Below are positions 17,507 to 25,870 of a stretch of 64,000 bases of DNA, in pieces. Position numbers and translations under genes: made by a program. The notes below the pieces were generated by a model. That model did not search any database. It saw nothing but the letters and a program-made list of their open reading frames with translations, and was not told the DNA's origin. Numbering within the stretch: the stretch's first letter is position 1; the number at the start of each line of letters is the position of its first letter. This stretch comes from Phycisphaeraceae bacterium (GTDB taxonomy: Bacteria; Planctomycetota; Phycisphaerae; Phycisphaerales; UBA1924), in assembly GCA_019636795.1 (NCBI GenBank), contig JAHBWW010000005.1, positions 186,001 to 250,000 of the forward strand, written 5' to 3'.

Positions 17507-18949
17507 TCAGTCGTCGCCTTCGTGGAACGTACCATCAGGATGAAAGTGCCCCCCTCTGGTGATGCTGCCGCTGGTGGCCACCATCAGCTGGTAGACACCG
17601 TCAAGTACGATTTCATTGCCTTCCGCGACCCCGCTCTTGATCACCACCCAGCGGCCGTCATCAAGACCAAGATCCGCCTCGAGGCGGATTGCCTTGTCAG
17701 GATCGGCAGGGTCGCGACGGAAGACGATCGCCTGCGTGCCATCGCGCGCCACACAACGCAGCGGGATCGCCAGTTCTTTATGGGTTGTTCCGCTGAGGAC
17801 GATTTCGAGAAACGCCGACACACCCGCTCTGGCCCACAGCGGCGCCGCTACGCCATCATCAGACACCAGTATCAGATCCACTGTTCGCCGTTCAGGGTCG
17901 GCTGTCGGTGCCAAACGCAGCGTACCCGCGAACGGATGGGAAACACTCGTCGCCTGCGCCGGGACCACGCTGGCCCTCTGCCCGTCGGCCAGCCGAGGCA
18001 GATCGCTCTGCAGCGCCACGGCCCGGAACCGCACCCTTTGCGGCTCGACCGTCGAGAGCACCCGGGCCTGCTGGTCTATCACGCCTCCCGAAACCACATG
18101 CACGCTCTCGACGACTCCGGGTGCCAGGGCTCGGACTTCGATGGCTCCGACGGTGCGCCATCTGGGCACGCTCGCATTGGACGCCGAAGGTGCGCGAAGA
18201 TCGCTGGCACTCATGCCCACCAGCGTTCCCGCAGCTTCGTACAGAAAGTCGAGTCGCGCTCTGGCCGCCTCGAGTTGAGCATCTGACTGACTGCGGCGAG
18301 CGAGCAGCTCGGCTTCGGTCTCGAGTGTCTCGGCCAGGTCGGCGCGGGCGGTCGCCATGGCCGCACGGGCCTGCGCCACTTCTTCACTCAGCGCGCCGCC
18401 GCTGGCCTGAAGCTGTTCAAGCGTGGTCACTCGCGCTGACCACAGATCGACGATGTTCTGGATCTCGTGGTGATGATGATGATGAGCATCCAGCAGCGGC
18501 CCGATACTGTCCACTGCGGCTTGCGCAAGCCTCTCTGCGGCCTCGGCATCGACCAGTTCGCTCTGCATCTCGCGCCAGCGGGGCGCGTCGAGCTTGTAAA
18601 GCGGCGTCCCCGCTTCGACGGCCTGATACTGCTCGACGAGCAGTTCAACCGTGCCCGAAGCCGCCGAGCGATACTCGCGCTGCGCCGTCGGCAGCAGCTC
18701 GAAGCGCCCAGGCACGCGCAGCGTGCTCGCAACGTTGCGACGCTCGACGGACGCAAACGTGATCCCAAGGTTCTGCCGCACACTCGCGTTGATGTCCACG
18801 CGATTGGTCGGCCGGTCTGCGTCGCCCTGGCCAGCCGCAGGAGGTGGGGTGTCGGGCCTTGGCGTGCAGCCACCGAGCAGAAGCAGGGCCACCGCCAGAG
18901 CAGCCTTGAAGTCTGGCGGGAAGCAACGGAGTGCAGCAGTGTCGGGCAT
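17507..18949 (-). CDS. RND efflux periplasmic adaptor (CusB/CzcB family) with internal six-His run
   Basis: A roughly 480-residue membrane-fusion protein that links the RND pump to its outer-membrane factor. A lipoprotein signal ends at LLLGGC. Between the two halves of the biotinyl-lipoyl-like domain is a long alpha-hairpin (residues about 120-250) that starts with six consecutive His residues just after GPLLDA. C-terminal beta-barrel and membrane-proximal domains follow. I place the start at the ATG at 18949, preceded by AAAGGA, rather than the in-frame ATG at 18970, which directly abuts the preceding stop. Part of the efflux operon, 20 bp before the pump gene. Confidence 0.9.
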   Translation of the reverse strand: MPDTAALRCFPPDFKAALAVALLLLGGCTPRPDTPPPAAGQGDADRPTNRVDINASVRQNLGITFASVERRNVASTLRVPGRFELLPTAQREYRSAASGTVELLVEQYQAVEAGTPLYKLDAPRWREMQSELVDAEAAERLAQAAVDSIGPLLDAHHHHHHEIQNIVDLWSARVTTLEQLQASGGALSEEVAQARAAMATARADLAETLETEAELLARRSQSDAQLEAARARLDFLYEAAGTLVGMSASDLRAPSASNASVPRWRTVGAIEVRALAPGVVESVHVVSGGVIDQQARVLSTVEPQRVRFRAVALQSDLPRLADGQRASVVPAQATSVSHPFAGTLRLAPTADPERRTVDLILVSDDGVAAPLWARAGVSAFLEIVLSGTTHKELAIPLRCVARDGTQAIVFRRDPADPDKAIRLEADLGLDDGRWVVIKSGVAEGNEIVLDGVYQLMVATSGSITRGGHFHPDGTFHEGDD

Positions 18950-18970
18950 CGGAGTCCTTTCAATCGACAT

Positions 18971-20368
18971 TCAGTCGGCAGACCTGTGCGAGGGTGGTCC
19001 AATGAGTTCATCAAGCCTGATCGCACCGAGGGCCTCGGCCGCTCGAGCCTGAACGAACCGGACTTGTGCATCGTGCTGCGACTTGAGCGCTTCGAGCAGC
19101 AGCAACGGCTCCACGCGACCCAGCGACGCTGCGCGACGCACGTCGGCTTCCTGTTCGCCCGCGAGTGGAATGACGCTTGTCTCCACCGCGGATCGCTGAG
19201 CGCGGCCCGCCTCCAGCCGCATCAACGCAATGGCCAGTTGCGACGAAAGATGCTCATATGTCGTCGCGAAGCGGCCGCGTTCAACTTCGCGGCGGGCCTG
19301 CGCCATCGCAATACCCTGCTGATTGCGATTGACCAGCGGCACCGGTACCGACAGTCCCAGCAGGATCCGCCTGTCCCCCTGATCCGAGCCATAACCCGGC
19401 CCGATCGTCACGTCCGGGTACTGCCGCCGCACCTCGGTGCGCAGTGCGCGTTCGGCCACTTCATACGCGCCGCGCACCGCGGCCAGTTCGGGGTTGGATG
19501 TTTCCAGCAACTCACGCAGCGTGTCCGCCTCGGTCGCGCGCGCCGCGAACGACACACTGGGCACAAGCGTCAGCGGACTGTGCGGCACCAGTCCGAGCAT
19601 GTCGCGCAGGTGCAGTTCAAGTTCCAACACATGCGCCTGCAGCGAGATCAGGTCGGCCTCGCGCCCGGCCAGTTCCACGCGAAACAGCCGGGCCGACACG
19701 CGCGTCATTGCACCTGCCTCGAGCTGTCTCTCGGCCAGCGACGCGGCCTCGCCCAGTCGCTCGATCAGTTCGGCCAGTAGGTCGGCCTCAAGGCGCGCGG
19801 CCGACCACTCGATCCATCGTTCGCGCAGGGCCGCGCGCGTCGCCCACTCGAGCGCCGCGAGCCGATCGAGCGCGACGGCCAGTTCGGCCCCGGCCAGTGC
19901 TTTCTCGGCTTCGAGCCGTCCGGAGATCGGGATCGTCAACCCCAAAACCGTTCCCGTCACCCATCCGCCCCCGCCGCCCGAGACGATGCGTTCGAGATCC
20001 ACGCCCAGCACCGGGTCCACCCACTGGCCGGCGTGCTTGGCCGTTGCCCGCGCGACGCCCGCTTCGAGCCGCGCCAGCCGCAGCGGCGCGTTGAACACGA
20101 GCAGCACCGCCTCGGCCTCGGCCAGCGACAGCCCGTCGCTCGGGTCGAACACTCCAGTCTCCTTCTCGTACGACAGCACGCTCGCCTCGACGAGGCTGCG
20201 CTCCAGCCAGTCGCTGCGCGCAGCGTCGAGATCAAGCGGGCGTCGTTCGTAGCGTTCGCAGCCGAACGCAGCTGCAATGCTCAGCAGCAGTGCGGCGATG
20301 AGCACACCCTCGCTCACGTCGCGATGGCCTCTGCGCCGGCGCGCAGAAGGGCACGGTTGATCGTTCAC
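18971..20368 (-). CDS. Outer-membrane efflux protein (TolC/CusC/CzcC family)
   Basis: A 465-residue outer-membrane factor that completes the tripartite efflux channel. The start is a GTG. A lipoprotein-like signal ends in AAAFGC. The remainder is Ala- and Leu-rich helical with an internal repeat (two halves each containing LxxAExxLLxxNPxL-like segments: SLAEAEAVLLVFNAPLRLAR and LRELLETSNPELAAVRGAY), which is the TolC pattern. Segment YPDVTIGPGYGSDQGDRRILLGLSVP is a conserved beta-barrel strand region of CzcC. The next gene, the adaptor, begins 21 bp downstream. Confidence 0.88.
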   Translation of the reverse strand: MNDQPCPSARRRRGHRDVSEGVLIAALLLSIAAAFGCERYERRPLDLDAARSDWLERSLVEASVLSYEKETGVFDPSDGLSLAEAEAVLLVFNAPLRLARLEAGVARATAKHAGQWVDPVLGVDLERIVSGGGGGWVTGTVLGLTIPISGRLEAEKALAGAELAVALDRLAALEWATRAALRERWIEWSAARLEADLLAELIERLGEAASLAERQLEAGAMTRVSARLFRVELAGREADLISLQAHVLELELHLRDMLGLVPHSPLTLVPSVSFAARATEADTLRELLETSNPELAAVRGAYEVAERALRTEVRRQYPDVTIGPGYGSDQGDRRILLGLSVPVPLVNRNQQGIAMAQARREVERGRFATTYEHLSSQLAIALMRLEAGRAQRSAVETSVIPLAGEQEADVRRAASLGRVEPLLLLEALKSQHDAQVRFVQARAAEALGAIRLDELIGPPSHRSAD

Positions 20369-20466
20369 AGGTCATTCCTCATGCAAGATGGGCGCTGGGC
20401 GCACCCGGGCCAGCCGACCAGACACACGGCCACTCGTTGGTGGCGCAGCGATCAGGGCTCCGTCTT

Positions 20467-21036
20467 CTAGAGCAGCAGCGCGCCGCTGGTGCGCACGAGT
20501 CGTTCCACCGCGCACAGCATGCTCAGATGACACGGTCGCGTGCTGGTGCCCGTGCCGCCCGGAGCCTCGCGCTCGAGCGTGACATCAACTGGTGCCCAGA
20601 GCCGACACGCTTGGATGTAGGGCCCCTGCGCGATCTTCAGCGGGGCCAGCATCACTATCCCGCGTCCAGCCATCGGCTCGAGGTCAGGGATCGTGATCGC
20701 CAGTTCCCCCGGGGCCTGACTCGAATCGGGGTGATGGTGGTGGCGGGTCTGACAGTCGGTGGCAGCGGCGCTGCCGAACGTTTGATCGGGGCACTCAAGG
20801 GTGCGGTCATTGTGACGCCGCACATGCTGCTCAGCCGCGTGCAGGGCCGCTTGATCCGTGGCCGCCGTATGCACATGCATCCCGTGCTCATGGTGAGCGT
20901 GGGCCACGATCGTGATGCCGCACAGCGGGCTCAGCAGCAACAGCGGCACCATGGCCGCGAGCACCAGCGCGTGCATAACGCCAGACCGCAGGATCCGGCG
21001 CACACCAGGCGCAGACTGTTGATTTCGACACGCCAT
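20467..21036 (-). CDS. His-rich exported protein at the head of the efflux locus
   Basis: A 189-residue protein of unknown function. One hydrophobic segment (VMHALVLAAMVPLLLLSPL) serves as signal peptide or anchor, followed by His-dense stretches (AHAHHEHGMHVHTAA and TRHHHHPD) with Cys residues between (TLECPDQ, ATDCQ), all suited to binding soft or borderline metals. The C-terminus VERLVRTSGALLL is unusually hydrophobic. Start uncertain: the ATG at 21036 gives a normal signal-peptide N-region; the in-frame ATG at 21093 abuts the preceding stop and would add an Arg/Pro-rich leader. Small His-rich proteins like this are common beside CzcCBA systems. Role inferred as metal handling. Confidence 0.6.
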   Translation of the reverse strand: MACRNQQSAPGVRRILRSGVMHALVLAAMVPLLLLSPLCGITIVAHAHHEHGMHVHTAATDQAALHAAEQHVRRHNDRTLECPDQTFGSAAATDCQTRHHHHPDSSQAPGELAITIPDLEPMAGRGIVMLAPLKIAQGPYIQACRLWAPVDVTLEREAPGGTGTSTRPCHLSMLCAVERLVRTSGALLL

Positions 21037-21093
21037 CGGTCGCAAGAGTGTATGGCCTCCCGGTCGCGGCCGTCGAGGTGCGCCCCGCCGCAT

Positions 21094-21651
21094 TCACTTG
21101 GGCTCGTAACTGAACTTCTGCCCGCCCAGGGCCGCTTCGAACATCAGCCCGGCCTCGTCCATCGTGAACACAGCCACGCCGTCGGCGTATTTGGCGTTGG
21201 CGCCCGCGCCCGACCGCAGCGCCACCGCTGTCGCCTGCGCGCTGAAGGCGAAGTTGCCGCTCTTGAAGATATCGACCGCGTCCTGCGTCTCGAAGGCGAT
21301 GATCTGGCTGTAGGCCTGTCCGCCGAGTTGGAGCCCGATCGTCCCCTGCGTCAGGTCGCAGTACCCGACAATCTTGCCGCCCTCATAGAGCACGCCGCGT
21401 CCGTAGGCCCCGCCGACGCCGATGGCCCCCTTGCCCACGGTCGGGAACACCGCGTAGCCTCGCGCGTCGGTAAGAAACTTCGACAACGATGAATCGTTGC
21501 GCTTGGCGATGCTGAGCGTGCGGGCCGCATCGCGCTCGAGGTCGTAGCGCCCGCCGACGGTGCGCGGCGCGGTCGAACAACCCGGCACGATGGTCAGCAG
21601 GAACAGGCACGTCAGCCCCACGAGCACGGCAAGCAGTGTCAGGCGTTGCAT
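21094..21651 (-). CDS. SYLF/YSC84 domain lipoprotein
   Basis: A 185-residue lipoprotein (signal ending in TIVPGC) with a SYLF domain, the fold of yeast Ysc84 that binds phosphoinositides; bacterial members are periplasmic proteins of unclear role, some implicated in envelope stress. Conserved family segments are DARGYAVFPTVGKGAIGVGGAYGRG, TQGTIGLQLGGQAYSQIIAFE, and FAFSAQATAVALRSGAG. The ATG at 21651 has GGGAGG seven bases upstream. It sits directly before the His-rich gene of the efflux locus (stop TGA immediately followed by an ATG), so it may be the first gene of that transcript. Confidence 0.9.
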   Translation of the reverse strand: MQRLTLLAVLVGLTCLFLLTIVPGCSTAPRTVGGRYDLERDAARTLSIAKRNDSSLSKFLTDARGYAVFPTVGKGAIGVGGAYGRGVLYEGGKIVGYCDLTQGTIGLQLGGQAYSQIIAFETQDAVDIFKSGNFAFSAQATAVALRSGAGANAKYADGVAVFTMDEAGLMFEAALGGQKFSYEPK

Positions 21652-21841
21652 GGTTGATCCTCCCTTGTTGTGTCAGCCCGGCAAACGGGCGGTGAACTGC
21701 ACAATGGTAGTCCGCGATCCCTCGAAACTGCGCTGCGATTTCAGATCGGCGGACCCGCAGGTCTTGAATACACGGCACTGCGCGCTGCCCGCGGCGTCAT
21801 AGGCTTGCCTCGCGCAGCGCCGCGATACACTCTCCCCTGCC

Positions 21842-23341
21842 ATGCCATCGCTCTCACTCGCCATCACCGAACCCATGGCCACGGGCCTGCTGCTGCTGGT
21901 CTTTGGCCTGCTCATCGCCTTCAGCGTGCTCTTCACGCGCGCGCTCGATCGCATGGGCATCCCCGTCGTGTTGCTCTTTCTCGTGCTGGGCATGCTCGGC
22001 GGGTCCGAGGGCCTGGGCGGCATTGTCTTTGACGATTACGAACTGGCCTTCCGCTTCGGCACGATCGCCCTGGTCCTGATTCTCTTCGATGGCGGACTCA
22101 ACACCGCTCATTCGTCGATCCGGCGCAGTCTGGCTCCCGCTTCGCTGCTGGCGACGGCCGGAGTGCTGGGCACGGCAGGCATGGTCGCGGTGCTGGCCCG
22201 CCTGATGGGGCTGTCGTGGGCCCAGGCGCTGCTGATCGGCGCGATTGTCAGTTCGACCGACGCCGCCGCGGTCTTTGCCGTCCTGCGCGGCGGGAGCCTG
22301 CGCGTCAAGGAGCCCGTCCGCAGCACCCTCGAACTCGAGTCGTGCGTCAACGATCCGATGGCCGTGATCCTGACGATGACGGTCGTCAGCACGCTGGGGC
22401 CGGCACTGGGCGGCGGTCTGACGTGGCACCTGGCCCTGACCGTGCCGCTCCAGTTGCTCATCGGTGCGGTGGTCGGCGTCGGCATCGGTATCGGCGGCCG
22501 CTGGCTGCTCAACCGCGCGATCCTCTCGACCACCGGCCTCTATCCCGTGGCGACGCTGGCCATCGCGTTCCTTTCCTTCGGCGTGGCGACGGTTAGTTAC
22601 GGCAGCGGCTTTCTGTCGGTGTTCGCGACGGCGGCGGTGCTCGGCAACGGCCCGCTGCCCTACAAGATGGGACTGACGCGCGTCCACGACGCCATCGCCT
22701 GGTTCGCGCAGGTCTCGATGTTTCTCATGCTCGGCCTGCTCGTCTTCCCCAGCCGCCTGCTCGATGTCGCCGGCGTCGGGCTCATGCTCGGGCTGCTGCT
22801 GGCGGTGGTGGCGCGGCCGATGGTCGCGGCCGCCTGCCTGCTGCCGTTCCGCTGGCCGCTGAGGCATGTTCTGTTCACATCGTGGGTGGGCATTCGCGGG
22901 GCGGTGCCGATCGTGCTGGCGACGATCCCGATCATGGCGGGCATCCCCGGCGGCGACCGCGTGTTCGACATCGTCTTTTTCATCGTCGTCGTCAGCGCGC
23001 TGGTGCCGGGCGCGAGCATCGTGCCGCTGACGCGCATGCTCAGGCTCGAAACCCGCACGCCGCCCCCGCCCGCGGCCATGCTCGAGATGCACTCGCTGCG
23101 GCGGCTCAACGGCGACATCCACATCTACCGCATCCACGAGACGGTCGCGGTCAGCGGGGCGCATCTGCGCGAGATCGAGTTCCCCGAGGGCGTCTCGGTG
23201 CTGCTGGTCATCCGCGGCGACACACTCATCCCCGCGCGCGGTTCAACGCGCCTGGCGCCGGGCGACTTTGTCTATGTCTTCTGCGCCCACGGCGATGAGG
23301 GGCGCGTGGGCCTGCTCTTCGGCGAGAACATCGAGGCCTGA
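21842..23341 (+). CDS. K+/H+ antiporter, NhaP2/CvrA type, with RCK_C domain
   Basis: A 499-residue monovalent cation:proton antiporter (CPA1). About thirteen membrane helices fill residues 10-400, including the signature VSSTDAAAVFAVLRG and ESCVNDPMAVILTM, where the paired Asp/Asn residues bind the cation. Residues 405-495 form a TrkA-C (RCK_C) regulatory domain (EIEFPEGVSVLLVIRGDTLIPARGSTRLAPGDFVYVF), the architecture of potassium/proton antiporters controlling cytosolic K+. It is divergent from the SYLF gene across 190 bp and stands alone. Confidence 0.93.
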   Translation: MPSLSLAITEPMATGLLLLVFGLLIAFSVLFTRALDRMGIPVVLLFLVLGMLGGSEGLGGIVFDDYELAFRFGTIALVLILFDGGLNTAHSSIRRSLAPASLLATAGVLGTAGMVAVLARLMGLSWAQALLIGAIVSSTDAAAVFAVLRGGSLRVKEPVRSTLELESCVNDPMAVILTMTVVSTLGPALGGGLTWHLALTVPLQLLIGAVVGVGIGIGGRWLLNRAILSTTGLYPVATLAIAFLSFGVATVSYGSGFLSVFATAAVLGNGPLPYKMGLTRVHDAIAWFAQVSMFLMLGLLVFPSRLLDVAGVGLMLGLLLAVVARPMVAAACLLPFRWPLRHVLFTSWVGIRGAVPIVLATIPIMAGIPGGDRVFDIVFFIVVVSALVPGASIVPLTRMLRLETRTPPPPAAMLEMHSLRRLNGDIHIYRIHETVAVSGAHLREIEFPEGVSVLLVIRGDTLIPARGSTRLAPGDFVYVFCAHGDEGRVGLLFGENIEA

Positions 23342-23355
23342 GCGGTTCCCCCGTT

Positions 23356-24045
23356 CTACGCCGCCGCGCTGCGGGTCTCCGCGTGCCGTGAAACCTCGCC
23401 CACCGCGACCGGCTCGTGGCTGAAGGTGAAGCTGGACGTGCCCGATGGCTCGCTGCGGCCGCCGGCGCGCTGGGCGACGATGTAATACGACACGCTCAGC
23501 GTCCCCGGCGGGAGCGTGCGGTCGCGGTAGACAAACCTCGTCGTCGAGTCGAGCAGCGTCGGATTCAGAAGCGTCGAAGCGCCCGCCGAGTGCAGCCCGC
23601 GGTAGATCAGAAACATCGTCCCGCCGCGGCGCGTCCCCGTCCAGCGCAGCTCCATGATCCCCGAGTGCGGCATCGACAGCCCGCGCATCAGCGGCATCGG
23701 TGGCCGCCCCAGAGCGCTGCGCCGCCGCGCGGGCGGGATCAGCGCGTCGGTGTACACGCTGCGGTTGCCGGTGCGCTCGGCCTGGGCCTTGATGCTCGCG
23801 ACCAGCGCGCCCGCCAGCTCGCGCAGCGCGCCGCCCGCAAACCGCCAGCCGACAGTCGCATTCTTCGCGTGCGCCCGCGCGCTGAGAATCGCCTCATAGG
23901 CCTCCGTCGCCGCGACGAGTCGTGCCGACAGCTCGCTGAGATCTTCTTCACGCAACCCGATGGCGGCGGCTTCGTTCTCCCAGGTGTCCAGACGGGCCCG
24001 GACCCAGGTGATCAGTTCACGATCGGTGCGCGGCAGAACATTCAT
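23356..24045 (-). CDS. Hypothetical protein with C-terminal fibronectin type III-like region
   Basis: A 229-residue soluble protein I do not recognise. Residues 1-90 are helical (ELITWVRARLDTWENEAAAIGL, LVAATEAYEAILSARAHAKNA). Residues 130-225 look like a beta-sandwich of fibronectin III type (GIMELRWTGTRRGGTMFLIYRG ... SVSYYIVAQRAGGRSEPS), a common end region in planctomycete proteins. The start at 24045 is supported by GGAG eight bases upstream. The frame stays open for 162 further codons through the adjacent 21-bp array, but that extension is low-complexity and lacks such a site. No export signal. Convergent with the antiporter gene, ending 15 bp beyond it. Confidence 0.75.
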   Translation of the reverse strand: MNVLPRTDRELITWVRARLDTWENEAAAIGLREEDLSELSARLVAATEAYEAILSARAHAKNATVGWRFAGGALRELAGALVASIKAQAERTGNRSVYTDALIPPARRRSALGRPPMPLMRGLSMPHSGIMELRWTGTRRGGTMFLIYRGLHSAGASTLLNPTLLDSTTRFVYRDRTLPPGTLSVSYYIVAQRAGGRSEPSGTSSFTFSHEPVAVGEVSRHAETRSAAA

Positions 24046-24580
24046 GATCGGTGCTCCTGCATCTTCGATCGGCCGGGCGGCCTGATGGCGCTCACGCCCG
24101 TTCCTGCCGCCGCGCGCCGGGCCCGCACAGCGCAGAAAATGCGCGACTGTCCGGTGTATGGAGGGGTCAAACGGCGTTTTGAACGCTTCCCTGTCGTTGG
24201 GAAGCGCAACACCGCAGCCCGGAATCGCGCCCGCGCGCCGCGGAAGAGCTCCCGCGCGACCCGGCTGCGCGCCCGCGCCGGGTGGATGCGCTTGCGGGCC
24301 GTCCGGCATCGCGCCCGCGCGGCATGAAACCGCGCCCGCGCCGTACGCATCCGCACCCGCTCGCGCCACACCCATCGAGTGCGCCGACCCGGCTCTCCGC
24401 CAGCCGTGCGGGCGGTCGGGGCCGCACGGGCATCGCGCAGCGCACCAACGGTCCCGCTGCTCAACAGACCAGGCCATCGCCCGAGTGAGACGGGCTCGAT
24501 CGCCACAGGCCCGGCTCCGTCGCGACAACAACCCCGCATCGCGTCTACGCTTGTGGCCGTGCAGAGGGAGGGGAGAAAAT
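24046..24580. other. 535-bp divergent intergenic region, GC-rich
   Basis: This stretch lies between two divergent gene starts and must hold both promoters. Its middle is the 21-bp array described separately, preceded by a hairpin at 24184-24206 (8-bp stem CGCTTCCC/GGGAAGCG, 7-base loop) with no T-run. Open frames cross it on both strands only because of its base composition and repeat period. I see no RNA gene or clear -35/-10 pair. Confidence 0.6.
24199..24387. repeat. Degenerate 21-bp tandem array A (about nine units)
   Basis: Nine consecutive 21-base units can be lined up, typically CGGnATCGCGCCCGCGCGnCC, with the first and last degraded. The central CGCGC-CC-GCGCG is an imperfect palindrome. 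Each unit is seven codons, so all three frames per strand stay periodic (plus strand pattern GIAPARR, GRAPARP, GCAPAPG). It lies 5' of both flanking genes. The period equals two helical turns of B-DNA. Confidence 0.75.
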
Positions 24581-25825
24581 ATGGTGCGTGTGCTGTGTTG
24601 TGTGCTGTGTGTGCTGGTCTCGCAGGCCCTGGGTCAGTCGGGCGGAGCGTGGATCGACGCGATCCCCGAGCCGCAGCGCGCGATCGAGAAGATCTCGGGT
24701 GACAGCGAGCTCGACACCAAGTCGCGACAGGGCGCCGCGCTCTACGCGATCACGCAGCTGATCCTGCGCATGAGCGGCAACGAGTTCCGCAACCCGCCGC
24801 GCCTGAGCGCGCGCGAGTCGGCCCTGCTCGAGTCGTACGGCGCGTTCTACCAGTCGTTCAGCCTGGACTACGCCGCTCACCTCAACCGCGGCCTGTCGCC
24901 CGAGCGCCTCGAAGAACTGGGACGCAATCGTCCGAGCACGCCGTTTGCCGATCTCGAATATCGCTATCGCAACAGCCGCACGTTCCAGCGCGAAGTCTTC
25001 ACGCTCGCCATGGGCCAGGCGTGGGTCGAGCAGTGGTACGAGCCGCTGGTGGCCCGCGAGACCCAGCAGGCCGAGGCGGCCCGCGCCCAGATGCAGCAGG
25101 GCCTCGACCTGCTCAACGCCAACGCCCAGCGCAGCCGCGAGGCCGCCGCACAGCGCCGGCGCGAGGCCATGCTGCGCATCGCGCTGGGCCTGGTCGTGAT
25201 GCTGGCGGGCATCGGCTGGACCATTCTGACCTGGCGTTCGACGCGCCTTGACGCGCGCGATCCGTTCATCGTCACCGGCCGCCGCGCGGGCTGGACGCTG
25301 GCCGCCTGCACCGGATTGACCACCGACTCGCGCGTCTACACCACCACCACCCGCCACACCACCCGCGAGCGCTTCAACGACCATCGCCCCGATGTCGTCC
25401 GCTCGCACGATGTCCACACCTCGCACCGCGAGTTCGTCGTGCACACCGCCGAACGCGCGTACCCCTTTCACCTGCGCAACTCGAATCTGCTCGTCGGCGA
25501 CGGGCACGTCGTGTCGTGCGCCTGGCCAGAGAAAGGCCGCAAGACGCGCGACCACCTGCTGCTGATCAACCACACGACGCAGGTTCAGCAGGTGTCAGAC
25601 GGATTCGTCGCGCCGCTGTTCCTGCCCGGCTGGCTGATCGCCATCGGCGTCGGCATCGCCATGCACTGGATCGTGGGCCTGCTGGTGCTCATGCTCGTTG
25701 CCGCGGCATGGAAAGTCGTCAAGACACTCCAGACGCGGCGATTCAACCAGCAGGATCTGTCGCGCCTCATCAGCGTGCTCAACACCCGCGCCGCCGAAGT
25801 GGCGCACCTGACCCCGGCCGGTTGA
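24581..25825 (+). CDS. Hypothetical exported membrane protein
   Basis: A 414-residue protein I do not recognise. A signal peptide (VRVLCCVLCVLVSQALGQ) opens it; residues 20-200 are helical and extracytoplasmic, ending in a Gln/Arg/Ala-rich coiled coil. A membrane helix (MLRIALGLVVMLAGIGWTIL) follows, then an about 140-residue domain rich in His and Thr (TTTRHTTRERFNDHRP ... VRSHDVHTSHREFVVHTAERAYPF), and finally two hydrophobic segments near residues 355-385. The start at 24581 follows GGGAGGGGAG; the frame is open 141 codons upstream through the 21-bp array. The middle domain may be cytoplasmic or periplasmic depending on the number of helices. Confidence 0.75.
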   Translation: MVRVLCCVLCVLVSQALGQSGGAWIDAIPEPQRAIEKISGDSELDTKSRQGAALYAITQLILRMSGNEFRNPPRLSARESALLESYGAFYQSFSLDYAAHLNRGLSPERLEELGRNRPSTPFADLEYRYRNSRTFQREVFTLAMGQAWVEQWYEPLVARETQQAEAARAQMQQGLDLLNANAQRSREAAAQRRREAMLRIALGLVVMLAGIGWTILTWRSTRLDARDPFIVTGRRAGWTLAACTGLTTDSRVYTTTTRHTTRERFNDHRPDVVRSHDVHTSHREFVVHTAERAYPFHLRNSNLLVGDGHVVSCAWPEKGRKTRDHLLLINHTTQVQQVSDGFVAPLFLPGWLIAIGVGIAMHWIVGLLVLMLVAAAWKVVKTLQTRRFNQQDLSRLISVLNTRAAEVAHLTPAG

Positions 25826-25870
25826 ACGCGAGTCAGCGCGAGGCCCGGCGGACGACACTGGCCGCTCGCC

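Noticed and set aside
21854-23164. 436-codon minus-strand frame opposite the antiporter
   Set aside because: Low-complexity His/Arg/Gln-rich antisense translation of a high-GC3 gene; the plus strand has clear transporter motifs.
24184-24206. Hairpin as intrinsic terminator
   Set aside because: The stem is good but no T-run follows, and it lies between divergent starts where no transcript ends.
24046-24580. Possible protein-coding heptapeptide repeat across array A
   Set aside because: Open on both strands at once as expected of stop-poor, GC-rich 21-bp repeats; no ribosome site at its far starts.
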